Source: Pardosa pseudoannulata (Eukaryota; Arthropoda; Arachnida; Araneae; Lycosidae). From it: DNA of 64,000 nt. Below, in pieces: positions 27,478-47,445 of the stretch. Below the pieces are notes generated by a model. It was not told the DNA's origin and searched no databases. It was given only the letters and a program-made list of their open reading frames with translations. The translations under genes and the position numbers were made by a program. The stretch lies in the NCBI GenBank assembly GCA_032207245.1, contig CM063510.1, positions 50,354,650 to 50,418,649 on the forward strand, given 5' to 3'. How positions within the stretch are numbered: position 1 is the first letter of the stretch; every line of letters begins with the position of its first letter.

Positions 27478-29383
27478 TGGCCATAAAGAAACTTTGCCAA
27501 CATCTACACTTCTACGATCTGCTTCAGTTAATGCTCGAGATGAAATTACAGATTTATTTATTCGGTGGTATGTGCTCAAGGTTATGTGAATGTCCGCACA
27601 TTGGTGCTCACGGTTACGGATATAGTTACAGAAACTCGAAATCGCCGAATGGAAACTCATACTTTTCCTGTCGCAAAATGTTCAGAGCATGCTAAAACCC
27701 TAAATAGCTTTGGAACCGAATCGATAAACTCAAAAATGTATATGTTATGCATACACAAAAAGAGGTCTGAAAACCGGCTAATGAAGTACGATCTGGGCTT
27801 ACGCAGAAAATGTGCATATGACTAAGGCAAGATATCATTCACACAACTGCATTCGTTAGATATTCGACATAGAAAACCGATAATATTTCAGGTGGATATG
27901 ATGTCGTCATTCGGGAACTAGTACATGCAGACGAAATGACTCTCCTTGGAAAGTTCGTCGTAAATTGATAAAACTGTTTTTATCCAAATGGGATGCACGA
28001 AGTGGAAGCTCTGTATGTGTATCACCGAAATGATTTCCAACGACGTGGCCCACGTACGCAGACAGCTCTGCGTCATTTAGTGCACTAATTCGAAGATACA
28101 CACTGCAGCTGTGATAAACCACGCTCCGGACGGCCAAGAGTTTCTGAGGGCGTTGTCATGGAAGTGTAAACAACCAGTGACTGCAAGGCACAGAAAAACC
28201 GCAAGAGCAAAAAGGCATGTGTTGAATATTCCGAAGACAATTAAACTCAAGCTACTACGATCGGTACTCCACGTGTTTCACTACCGGTTCCAGCACGTCC
28301 AGACGTTGGAGCCGGGAGATTCACAACTACGTCTGGACACCGCAAATGAATATCTAATACGACATGATGCTGATAACGACTATCCACTTCGTATAGTATG
28401 CACGGAGGAGGTGCATTTCACCTTGAATGTCAACATTAACACCAAGAATTGTGTGCTTTGAACAGAGACATATCTTCATGCTGTGGCACGAGTACCGTTA
28501 TTTGACTTATTTGACATTTGCATAGAAGGTGGTGCATCTTCACATGTAGCGAAGTCTGTTAAAGGAATCTTGGAACAGCATTTTGTTGGTCCCATCTTCT
28601 CACGCCATTATCCTTTCCCGTGGCTTTCGCGATACACCGATCTGATGCCTATGGATTTCTGGTTTTGGGGATATCTCAAATCGAGAGTTTGCCTGTGTAT
28701 TTTGCAAACTTTGAAACGTTTTTACTTAAAGGTTAATATTTCAAACTTTAATATATAATTTAGAAGTTAATATTTCAAATACTTTATAGAAAAAGTGATA
28801 ACAGTCGAACGATGCGCCACACCTGTAACAATGGAATGGTCACTGTGCAATCCGCAAAGTTTGTCAGATTTAAAGAATTCAAACATTCCTCATGCCATAT
28901 TGCACTTAGCGGTATTTCACCATCTTCCGCATGTAATAATTAATTGCCTGTGATGGCACCTATGTGGAAAATATTTGATATAAATAAAGGTTTTCTTTTG
29001 TCCGGTGTGTGTTCTCATCAGTGATAGATGTCTTCTTTAGGCCATGTACAATATTCTTCCGTGCTCCCGGAAGAACTCTTTGTTGTATATGCATAACACG
29101 TCCACTTTTGGACATATCGGTACCGTTCCAATCCTATTTAGGGTTTCGAGAAAAAAACAGGCTTTACTATTCAACATTTTCAAATTTCTGTAACTAAAAC
29201 CGTATCCGTGAGCACCACTCTGTTGTCATTCACAAAATCTTGAGTGCATACTTCCGAATAACTATATTTGCAATCTCTACTCGATCGTCTCAAAAATAAA
29301 GCATCATCTTAGGATATGTAAAAACAGTTCTCATTGAATGCCTATAGTTTCCCACATGTTTGTGTGATCCCCAAAATAAACTA
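27474..29383 (+). mobile_element. Mariner-like DNA transposon remnant with long inverted repeats
   Basis: The left arm (about 27530-27790) matches the reverse complement of about 29025-29290. Shared blocks include ATTCGG, GTGCTCA, GTGGTGCTCACGG/TGGTGCTCACGGTTACGG, TAGTTACAGAAA, AACCCTAAATAG, TTGGAAC and GTTATGCATA. The outer ends are more diverged: left TAGTGTGGCCATAAAG at 27473, right (reverse complement) ATAGTTTATTTTGGGG at 29383. Between them lies a broken transposase on the + strand. The outer boundaries are less sure than the arms. Confidence 0.7.
27960..28720 (+). pseudogene. Mariner-like DDE transposase pseudogene
   Basis: Cut-and-paste transposase of the mariner type. The N-terminal helix-turn-helix part is legible across shifted frames at about 28030-28170 (RRGPRTQTALRHLVH, then RSGRPRVSEGVVMEV, the GRPR motif). 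From about 28220 the frame shows NIPKTIKLKLLRSVLHVF and YRFQHVQTLEPGDSQLRLD. The first catalytic region reads RIVCTEEVHFTLN (about 28400), where family members have an Asp at the first Glu. The second reads CIEGGASSHVAKS (about 28520), where the usual Asp is Gly. The third, YTDLMPMDFWFWGYL (about 28635-28680), keeps its Asp. About 70 residues seem deleted between the first and second blocks. With two catalytic residues replaced, it is inactive. Confidence 0.8.
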
Positions 29384-30720
29384 TTGTCTGACAAAAAGTT
29401 TGTAATCTTTTGAGAATTCTCTATTACAGACAATGACGTATGCCTTCACTTTATTGAAGTATACATTTTTTTTAACTGATTCAAAATTATGTTTGGACCC
29501 TTCTTCTTTTACGATAGATAACTTATTATTTATTTTTCAAGCATTTATCTCTCCATACGTTATTTCCAAAATAATATTGATAAATGATAATTCTAAATTT
29601 TTAAACGTGCATAATATGTGTTATTACATTACTTACAAATTAACAAATATACTTAAAGATATAGTTAAAATGCTGATGTAACATCAAATTGCAGCCTTTA
29701 TACATTAAAATAATGGTAGAAACTACGTAAGCTCTCTTTTAATGTTACCACTCAATAGAACAAAAAAGGATTTAACGTCCAGTAATAGGACTTTTTGATA
29801 TATTTTTTTTGTCAATTGTGATACGAGACTGAAAAAGTTCATCATGTTCATTAATTTTCTTTACACTTATAATCGATTGCTTATTCACCTTTGTCCTGCC
29901 TATGTATGACACTCTGACACACAATTTCTGTTTATTTCATGATTTGTCTACTCTTTTGAAAAGAGACAACTGTTATTATTTCCAGAATGTTTGAACGTAG
30001 TTCTTCTGTTCTCTTTCAGAAGCATTTTATTAATAGATTCAGTTTATTGTAGCGTTTTATATCAGTTGCGACCGATTTTCAGTTATTTATTTTTCAAGTT
30101 ATTGGAGATTCAGAAAATGTTTCTGTTTTACTTAAATTTTCTTTGGTTTAACTGTATATAGAGCAGTATACAGAAGCTGTGTTGATTTTGTATTGCATCT
30201 TTTATTTTTTGTCTGTTTTTGTGTTTTAAAATTAAATGTTACTGTTGTTTTATGTGCCTCTTTTATTTTAACCCTCACAAAATAGGAGCTGGGCTATACG
30301 GACACTTAAGTTAAATTAACATCGTAGACTTTATACACTGAGTGAATGATATCTCTAAACCATTTTCTATCATGATTCTACTTCGAGATTATTGAATTTT
30401 ACAATACGATAAAAAAAATTAACTGTCGATTCCAAGACAGATTTATTTTGCCATATGATTATTAATAAGATGATTCTCGATTTTTCTCTGACTTTTTAAG
30501 GCAATTTCAATTTCAAACAGCATAAATATATAGTTTTGAATTAATAACTTTAATTTTATTCTAACGATTAAGACACTTAAAAAATATTTTTGTCAAACGA
30601 TTACATCATAGTTCTGCTCAGTTTTTCATGCAAATTTTACCCAATAATTTTATATTTGCAGCTTTGAAGGATGCTTTAATCGAAAAGTTTTCTGATAAAT
30701 GTATTTTTTTTATGATGTAC
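29384..30720. other. Unrecognised AT-rich region
   Basis: The + frame at 29433-29681 has hydrophobic stretches but no motif. Nothing else supported. Confidence 0.45.
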
Positions 30721-33030
30721 ATAAAGAGATGCAGAATATACGAATGAAACCTAATAAATGTTGTCCGAATAATTTTTTAAATTGCTTTGAAGAATAATTT
30801 ACTAATGACCAATCATTAATTAAACATTGCATAAATGGTATTCTGTATTCTAATCTTAATAAGGTTACATTACATGAATTCAAAAATATTTCTGAATTTA
30901 AAGAAAAGTTAAATATTTATGAAAAATTGTTAATGTTCAAAATACTTCATACCTTCTTTCAACATTTTTTGTGATGATTAACGTAAAAGTTAATATACCG
31001 TCAAATTTTAAAAATGGTACGAATTGTAACAAAAAATTTAATAGTATAAGTGAATTCAAAACTAAAGTAAAAACAAATGATGCACGAATCCATTTCTATA
31101 ATTGTGTAATGATTGTTCTCATAAACGCAAAAATATCAAATGAATTAGAAATAATAATTTTGGACATAATAGCTCCCAATGTGTCACAGTGAAACCCGAG
31201 GTAAAATTTGAAGTTATTAACGAGATGGCTAATGATCATTCAAAGCCGGAAATACATAAATTTTAATAAAATTAATGGTTAGAGTTTTGATTCCCTTATT
31301 GATACTGGTAGTTCTGTAATATTAGTGTGAGAAAATGTTTATGATATCCTTGACCCCCCATTGTTGGACAAAAAAAGAAAATAAAATTAACTGAATTTGG
31401 TAACGGTTAAATTCAGACCCTTGACTCCTTTCATAGAACAGTTAAAATTGAAGATCACATATTCCAGTCAATATATGGATCATTGATAATTCCAAAATGA
31501 ACATAGATGTAATCATTGGTATTGATATTTTAAAACAAAAGTAATTAAAATAATTGCTAATGGTATTGACTTAATATCACAACTGAAAGAGAACTTTACA
31601 AAATTGATTCATATTTCTGTGTCAGACGACTCGTTTGAGTTACAACACATTTCAGCTGAAATTTGCACATAAATGTATAACTTAATCTTTTATATATTTA
31701 CAATATTTACAATTATAAGCCATCTGAAACTGAAACTAATATTAAAACTAAAACTTATATAAAAACAACTGAAACTTAAACTGATATTAAATTGAAAAAA
31801 TATTGAGTGCTGATATCTCTGTAGTACATAAATAAAGTCAATTTTCATATTCGGTGAAAACGGAAATTAGTGACAAATTCAAGAATGGTTAGACAACAAA
31901 ATTATTCAACCCAGTTGCTCCGATTATTCGTCGCCTATTGATTTAGTGAAAAAAAAAACGGTTTGACTCTCCTGCATGTGGACTACCGTTAATTAAAGAA
32001 GAAAATTATAAAAGATAGATTCATTCTTCCTCTTGTTGAAAACATCATTGATAAACTTCATCCAGCTAAAGAATTTACCCTGCTTGATCTTAAGAATGTT
32101 TTTTTCATTTTCCTATTGATTACAGCAGTAAGAAATATACAGCATTTGTTACTGATCAAGGTCTTTTTGACTTTAATTTTGCCCCATTAAGACATTGCCT
32201 ATACTCTGCTGTTTTTCAACTCTATGTTAACAATGTTTTAAGAGATTTATTACATGACGGCTCTATTCTAATATACTTGGACAACATAATTATTCCACAC
32301 GAAAATATTCAAGACGGCATTAAAAAATTGCAGCGCGTTCTGTTCACATCGTCAAAATTTGATCTGGGGATAAATTTTAACAAATGTCAATTGTTACAAT
32401 CTAAAATGGAATTTTTTGGATATTTAATCGGTAGTGGACCAATTCATACATTTCCGGATAAAATTAATGTCTTAAAGAACTTCCCCGAACCAAAATAAAT
32501 TAAAAATTTTCAATAGTTTTTTTAAGTCTAACCGGATAATTTGAAAGTTCATTAACTCTCATCGCTAAACCACTTAGTGATTTATTGCGTAATGATCATG
32601 CCCTTTTTTTTTTGTTGAAGTACAACATATTCCTTTTAAAAAATTAAAATATATTCTCTCATATGATCTCTTTCTGCATATTTTTAATCCTTTTTGCTAA
32701 ATTACAACCACACACGGATGGTTGTAAGTATGGTTATGGTGCCTTAGTATCCACCCAATTTACTATATGAGTAAGAAAAAAATCCCACATCAAGAAAAGT
32801 ATTCCAGCTATGCGCTAGAAGTGTTAGCTGTAATTGAATCCTTAAAAAAAATTCTGCCATTTTTTACAAGGTACCCATTTTAAAATATTTACTGACTGTT
32901 CAGCATTGCAACACACAATAAATAAAAAAGACATGACTTTTGAGTTCGCAAGATGGACTATTTTCTAATCAGAATTCAATTAAAAAGTTGTTCACAGGCC
33001 AGGCACCAAATGAAACGCATATGTCACAAT
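30721..33030 (+). pseudogene. Ty3/Gypsy gag-pol remnant (third element)
   Basis: An LTR retrotransposon polyprotein, 5'- and 3'-truncated. The gag end (about 30790-30960, including NISEFKEKLNIYEKL) is followed by remains of zinc knuckles (about 31095-31175, NNFGHNSSQC in one frame). The protease active site LIDTGSSV is at about 31296-31320. Reverse transcriptase runs from about 31880 to 32500: NGL...VDYR (about 31960), FTLLDLKN with the first catalytic Asp (about 32074-32098), FVTDQGLFDFN, and IYLDN (about 32271-32285), where the usual second Asp of the YxDD box is Asn. RNase H follows (THTDGCKYGYGA about 32710; SSYALEVLAVIESLKK about 32806; KVVHRPGTK about 32980). Integrase and LTRs are not seen. 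Several stops and frameshifts make it inactive. It complements the 2.04-5.16 kb element, which lost exactly these middle domains, and may belong to a related family. Confidence 0.8.
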
Positions 33031-33488
33031 AATTGGCTGGCCACATTCCTATATAACGGCACGTATGGGATTTTCGCAACAGTAACCACGATGACGAGAT
33101 GCTAAAATAAATTCACATTCTTATTTCCAACTCCCCATGTATACTTTCTGATCCCCATAACTACATATGGATATTCTTTTTTTACTTGGTGTGTTTTAAT
33201 ATGTCCATTACATATACATAAGTATGTCACGTTTGAAAACGTAAAATTAATAAATTAGGGGTTTTAAAGTAGCAACGAAGCGTTCTCTTTTAATGCAGGT
33301 GCATGAATCTTTAATAGCCCATTATAAAAGTACTTGATGCGTAAGGACTGAGGACGAACGTCTTGAGAATGGGCATGAACCCTTGCTAAGTAGGGCTCCT
33401 TTGTTAGCCTATGGACAACAACTGGCCGATGTCATGTTTTATTAAGTTGTGAATAAATAATATTTTAAAAAGATTTATTTCTCTCACT

Positions 33489-33492
<4 letters not shown>
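33031..33492. other. Flank of the third Gypsy remnant, possible LTR piece
   Basis: A GC-richer block at about 33280-33430 is followed by GTGAATAAATAATATT (about 33450), which contains an AATAAA. It could be LTR sequence, but no second copy exists in the window, so the call is weak. Confidence 0.3.
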
Positions 33493-33576
<84 letters not shown>

Positions 33577-33602
33577 GTGTGCGAGCACGAGCGTATGTGT
33601 GT
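33493..33602. repeat. (TA)n(GT)n compound microsatellite
   Basis: TA run to about 33546, then GT run with GCGT and GCGAGC interruptions. Confidence 0.96.
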
Positions 33603-34995
33603 TTATCATCTTTTATTGAAGATTAACCTATATTTAAACTTGATTTACCATTCTGCTCTTTATTTATTGCTAAAAATTTCAATGGTGGCTTAGAAATCGA
33701 TAAAATTGCTATTTCTATTTTTAAAGTTTTTATTAATATAGATACTGTTTGCAGTCTTCATAATCTGTATACTTATCAGGACTTTTTTTAGTCATAATTG
33801 TTAATGAACATCTGCTAATATTTAATTTATACTTACACATTCTTGGTAGTATTACATTATACAGATTCATAAAAATGATCCACTTCTTAGTTTCAATTTA
33901 GAATTCTGTTACTGAAATTAATTTGATATTTGTATTATTTAAACTGTTTGAGACATATTTGTTTGCCAATTTTTCCTACTTATTTGTATTTTTTATCTTA
34001 AAAATACCTTTCACTATAGAAATTCATAGAATTTTGCGTCTTTTATAGCCATTTCATTGTATCTATTCTCACTCTTGCACATATTATATTGATGATGTCA
34101 GTTTTTATGAGTTATTTTATTATCTTCGGTCAGTGAAGATGCTTGTAGCCTTTTCCTTGTAATTGCTTTTTCTTCTGAAAGTATTGATGGATTTTATTGC
34201 TTGACAACATGTTTACCATTTTCTTACTTGTTATTGCAACTATATGCAGTATTTAATAGCCCTTTGCTGTAATAATCATGATTATTTTGAAATTCTTTCT
34301 ACAGATAACAAGTAATAGTAAACTTTAAAATGACTACAGATTAACTGAAGCTAATAGATGCTATCATGGGTTAAAAATTTATGAAAGTCTAAACTCCGTA
34401 ATATCAAGACAGAAATAAACCTTCATTATCTTAAACAACTAGAAATATATTCTGAAATGTATTTCGCCCAATTAAAGAAAATGATAGATGCAGAATCTTA
34501 TTTAACCATGAAATATATAGAAAAAAATAAACAATCTAATATCGATTGAGTTCTCAAATCTTACTGTATCAAATTTCTTGGTAATATTATTAGATGTGTT
34601 ACTCGAAAGCTGTAAATAAGGTGACCTTTTCAAATGTAAATGGAACCAGAAAAATAGAAAGACCTTGCAAAAGTTGTGTAAACTATGTCGCAGACCTCCA
34701 GATTTTTAAAAATCAATTCTTGGCGGAAGCTGAGGCTTGATAGGATTCGTTGAAATCTTGTTGAGATGTCTTTCGCTGCATTGCAAGTGAAGAATGAATT
34801 TTGAAATATTCTTCAGTGTTCTATTTGTGAGTTAAATTAACTGGCATAACCAGTCCTATAATTTTCAGTTTAATTAAATTTTAAACAAGTCCTCATACCG
34901 CGAACATATCATTCAATAATGATGATATATGTTTCAAATTTGGTATAAAATTATTTGGTACTTAATTCAACGGCTAAAATGTAAATCTATATTTA
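33603..34995. other. Unrecognised AT-rich region
   Basis: No gene or repeat supported. Confidence 0.5.
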
Positions 34996-35278
34996 GATGA
35001 AATTAGGCAATAAAACTAGAATTATATAGAAACGGGCTGGTAAATTGACATGTATAAAAATTTGTTGCAAAAAATATCAGATAAAATTATTTTAAATGCA
35101 TCATCGGATATTTACAAAGAATAATATAATCTCATAGATGAAATTAGTCAATAAAACTAGAATTATAAAGAAACGGGATGGTAAACATTGACATGTATAA
35201 AAATTTGTTGCAAAAAAATATCAGATAAAATTATTTTAAATGCATCATCGGATATTTACAAAGAATAATAAATCTCAA
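34996..35278. repeat. Tandem duplication, two copies of a 141-bp unit
   Basis: GATGAAATTAGGCAATAAAAC at 34996 recurs as GATGAAATTAGTCAATAAAAC at 35137, giving a period of 141 bases. The second half (GACATGTATAAAAATTTGTT, TGCATCATCGGATATTTAC) is nearly identical in both copies, so the duplication is fairly recent. Confidence 0.93.
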
Positions 35279-35323
35279 GACAAGAAAATAAGTCTTAAAG
35301 ATTTACACTATTTTTATTGTATA

Positions 35324-35356
35324 TATATACATATACATCTTTATATATACATATAT

Positions 35357-35405
<49 letters not shown>

Positions 35406-35413
35406 TCTATCTA

Positions 35414-35503
<90 letters not shown>

Positions 35504-35511
35504 TCTATCTA

Positions 35512-35550
<39 letters not shown>
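35324..35550. repeat. Complex (TA)n tract with duplicated CACATATATCTATCTATCTA spacer
   Basis: Three TA runs are separated by two copies of the same spacer (about 35398-35417 and 35495-35514), so a larger unit was duplicated inside the tract. Confidence 0.93.
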
Positions 35551-35553
<3 letters not shown>

Positions 35554-36470
35554 TAATGAAGAAATAATGAGAAAATTGCCGTAGACTAGGACACATACAG
35601 TACTAAACGAAGTACAGAATACTTTATTCACAGAATGACCTGAGTAAAAAACATTCTTTATTAAAGACAAATTAAAACAGATCAATCAGCTTTAGAAAGA
35701 AATAGGATTACCTTAACTGCAATGACTGCATTGTATTGTCAGCCCATTCTGAAAACCAACTTATAAGATCTTAAACCAGAGAGGAAGCGCGCTTCCTAGA
35801 GTTACACGAGAACGCGAACCAAGTCTCGGAGGCCCTTTACCATTTTTCTGAGCAGAATACCAACCAAACTGCTTTTCATGATGGATTTGTATTACCCAAT
35901 ATACTTTATTAAAAGTTTAAAATATATTTCGGAATATTTGAAATATTACCTTTTAAAAGTATTTTGGACTGCAAATCTTTTTATATCAATTTTTCGAACG
36001 CATACAAATAAGACCCACAGAAGTTAAAACAAATCACATCTGTATATTCCACCATTTTAATCACATAACCATTTTTTTTGATAGGTTCTCTCCTCCGACC
36101 ACAAAATAAAAATGCAAAAGTGACCGAATAAATGAAAAGTACCTTTTACTGAAAAAGTACCTCTTACTGAGTTTAGAAGACCTATAAGACAGTTACTGAA
36201 AATTTAGGAAGTTTATTTCTATTGGGTGATTTTTTGTGGAATGTTTTTATAACGCTCGGACCTGAAAGACCCGGCTTGCGTCCTCGCGGGTAAAGGTAAG
36301 AATTTTCATTCCTGCGACGAATTTGTTTCAGTTGTTTATGTTCGTTGGAATTTGCGATCGTAACACCTGGAGTCAGTATAATGTAATCTTACACATATTC
36401 AAAGGAAATTTGAATTGGTAGAATCATGCTGGTCAATTTTTTCTATGGTTATTTTCAGGATTTTGCTGGG
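35551..36470. other. Unrecognised region with a short CpG-rich patch
   Basis: 36238-36300 is clearly more GC/CpG rich than its surroundings and ends in a splice-donor-like GGTAAG. No coding frame is recognised. A small untranslated first exon is possible, but nothing downstream supports it. Confidence 0.3.
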
Positions 36471-36765
36471 AATTATCATTCACAATAACGAAATCAATTC
36501 CAATGTCTCCCAGAAAATCATACATATAGAGGATAACATCACAAAAATATAGATTCCTTTTGTGGATATGTTCACTTTTCATACACTGCTGAAACGCAAG
36601 AGTCTGTCTGGCTGGAAATTATGATCCATAACAACAAAGTTAACTCCAATAGCACACTGAAAATGATGAATATGATAGACGATAAAATCACAAAAATATC
36701 GATCCCTACTGTGGATATTTTCACTTTTTATGCACTCCTTAAACACAAAAGACATAAATGACTAG
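36471..36765. repeat. Diverged tandem duplication, unit about 146 bp
   Basis: AATTATCATTCACAATAACG at 36471 corresponds to AATTATGATCCATAACAACA at 36617. Further matched blocks are ATCACAAAAATAT, GTGGATAT and TTCACTTTTCATACACT against TTCACTTTTTATGCACT. More diverged than the 141-bp duplication at 34996. Confidence 0.85.
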
Positions 36766-37828
36766 GACTCATACATAATACAAATTCAATATGGAACCCT
36801 GAAAAATACGCACATATATCTCTTCAATTGGAATTTTAAGTGTGCTAAAAAGCTTTTTATATTTACCAAATTTATTTTTTGTTGTTTATTCAATCTAATT
36901 TTTTATGATTGATTATTGTATTGCCACAGGAAATGAACTTATGTGCAAAAAATCCAGATATCTAGCTATTCAGGATGGTAGATAAAAATTGATTACAAAA
37001 TTTTAATTGATAACACAATGAAGTTAAAAAATATGATTAAAAACAGAGGTATTAAAATATTTCTATTAGAAAAATGAAACATTTTTTTAGTTTTTAAATT
37101 TATAGTGATATTGCAAAGAATAAATATTTATATTCCACATGTAACAAATGAATCAAATATAAAAGCAAATATATTCTGGAAACAAAAGCTAGAAAGATTA
37201 ATTTGATAAATAATTGATTCGATTGCGTAGCATTAATATTAATGATGTAACACAGAAATACTATTACGGCCGAAACAATTGAAAAGTGCGAAGAAAAAAA
37301 GTTTCAAGATTTTATTTTTTTATACTTTGTGATTATTTTTTAAAGGAATAAAAATTTCTTTTCATCTTTTTGTTTTTTTGGTAGCTAATTTGATTAGATG
37401 CATTTTTTTCAAAAGTTACTACAATCTTATTGCATTAAACATATTAAACATTTTTTTTCACTTTTATGTTCCATTAATAAATTAATCATTTTTCAATATT
37501 ACCGAATTGAAAATTATTTATATGTTAGAATGCGTAATTTAAAACATGCGATAAATAGATTGAAAGTACATATAGAAAGAAATATTGTATCTTCTACAAA
37601 CAAAAAAATATAATTTTAAAAAGTGTTCTAGTTTTTTAATTAAGAAATTTTCTTCTTAGAAAGAATTATTTCATATCTGTGTAATGCATGATAAAAAGTC
37701 ATTTGAAATTACATTTCATTTAAATCGGTATTGAACATTTTGTTCAGAAGGAGTAATTTTGTTAAAGATAATTTTATGCATGTTAAAGATAATTTTATGC
37801 AATAAAACACAATTGACAAATTAGCAGA
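36766..37828. other. Unrecognised AT-rich region before the assembly gap
   Basis: The + frame at 37398-37613 is Lys/Ile/Phe rich with no motif. Just before the gap a 21-base unit (starting TTAAAGATAATTTTATGCA) occurs twice in tandem, about 37758-37801. Confidence 0.5.
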
Positions 37829-37928
37829 NNNNNNNNNNNNNNNNNNNNNNNNNNNNNNNNNNNNNNNNNNNNNNNNNNNNNNNNNNNNNNNNNNNNNNNN
37901 NNNNNNNNNNNNNNNNNNNNNNNNNNNN
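37829..37928. other. Assembly gap (100 N)
   Basis: Exactly 100 N, the usual placeholder for a gap of unknown size. Features on the two sides should not be assumed to be 100 bases apart. Confidence 1.
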
Positions 37929-46170
<8,242 letters not shown>

Positions 46171-46620
46171 TGTAAACAGGAATACGAGGGGTAACACGAA
46201 AATACCGAATTCATGCTTTACTAAATTTACTGGTGATTGCCCAGATACAGAACTGTGAAAGGACCTTTACGAATTAAGAACATTAATTGACATTAATTGT
46301 CAACGATACTAGGGGTTTCTCTGCATCTGTAATGCACTCATATCACAAAGAAATGACAGATGGTAAATTCTCAAGAAGAATGTGTGGCCCTAACTCGAGA
46401 TGAACCCTCCTGAATTTGTTGGAATGATGCAAAAAACTAAAAATGAAAATGCTCTCGGGGAAACGCAAATTTACGAAAGGTTTTCTTAGATTAAAAGGAG
46501 TAAATGGCGATAGATGATCAATGCCGTTTCTCTAGGCCTTGTGCTTTAGGTGTGCTACCCAAAATCCATGATCGCATTAGAGGATATCGAGACATAACAA
46601 TTGACCACCTGAGACTTTCA
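46171..46620 (+). pseudogene. Mariner transposase N-terminal remnant, plus strand
   Basis: Starts near a terminus-like ACGAGGGGTAACACGAAAA (about 46184). At about 46417-46490 a frame reads FVGMMQKTKNENALGETQIYERF, the first helix-turn-helix of mariner transposases, followed by stops. At about 46560-46615 KIHDRIRGYRDITIDHLRLS fits the second helix-turn-helix. No catalytic domain follows. Heavily decayed. Confidence 0.55.
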
Positions 46621-46739
46621 CAATGAATAATCGGGTAACCCGGATAAGTCAATATTATCCCGATTGTAAAGCGTCAATATTCCTCTTTTAGATAACTGAT
46701 TTTGTCTGTTCTCGATAAGCACACATAACGGATAATCAG

Positions 46740-46962
46740 GACGGGGCTGAACTTTAGTACCATTTTTTAACTTTAAAACCAAGAAAACCATTCGTGTACT
46801 CCTGTTTTGCTGAGTATATGCTCGTTGTAAGCTGTTTTCATTATCACATCCGTTTCATCTGCCATTTCTTCTTGTGACAAACCAATGAGCTGTAAGTTGG
46901 CTTCACTTAGCAAACTGAATCGAGTATTGTACTTCCATTGTGGCCTAGCTGCTCAACCTCGT
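46740..46962 (-). pseudogene. Mariner transposase N-terminal remnant, minus strand
   Basis: On the minus strand an ATG at about 46940 gives MEVQYSIQFAK then a stop. In another frame, from about 46864 downward, MADETDVIMKTAYNEHILSKTGVHEWFSWF is followed by a stop. Both are typical of the start of a mariner transposase. It points toward the plus-strand remnant at 46171-46620, so the two are convergent; the catalytic parts of both are missing. Confidence 0.6.
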
Positions 46963-47234
46963 ACTACGCATGTGCTATTTAAAGCAACACTATTAGGGTT
47001 AATTTTATGCCCCTTGCTGTTATTTAAAAAAACAGTCAGGTGATATTTCAAAGAAATGAGATTAACATTAATGGCGCTGGACTGTCTTATGGGAAAAACA
47101 TTCTTGATTGTTGTACAATAAGTCCAAAAATGTGTACATTTACGATTAAATTCGCAAAAATATTAAAGAGTATGTGCGACTATGCGCATTTAATCGTTAG
47201 TTGAACTACGTATTGCTTAAATCCGTAATTTATA

Positions 47235-47413
47235 GCCGAACGATGGCCGAATGGTTAGGGTGCTGGCCTTCGGAACCGGAGTTCGTGGGTTCGAATCCCG
47301 CTATGGCATGGATGTTCGTAGCAGTTCGGAATCGGCTTTAAGCAGTAGGTTCCGGTCTCATTAGCCCTCGTGTTGCAAAAAGTAGACCGTAGCACACCAA
47401 AACCAAACCAAAA
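47235..47413 (+). mobile_element. tRNA-Arg-derived SINE with 12-bp target duplication
   Basis: The head resembles a tRNA: A-box region TGGCCGAATGGTTAGGGTGC, a loop compatible with anticodon TCG (Arg), and a perfect B box GGTTCGAATCC closed by a GTGGG/CCCGC stem. These are internal RNA polymerase III promoter elements. A tRNA-unrelated body follows (GCAGTTCGGAATCGGCTTTA, CTCATTAGCCCTCGTGTTGC, GTAGACCGTAGC), then a CCAAA-repeat tail. CCGTAATTTATA occurs exactly on both sides (47223-47234 and 47414-47425), the target duplication of LINE-driven insertion. This is the best-preserved copy in the window and the reference for the family. Confidence 0.92.
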
Positions 47414-47445
47414 CCGTAATTTATATCCATAATAATGGAACTGAA

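Noticed and set aside
47235..47310. A genuine tRNA-Arg gene
   Set aside because: The acceptor stem does not pair, the sequence continues into a repeated body and CCAAA tail, and there is a target duplication around the whole unit, so it is a SINE head.
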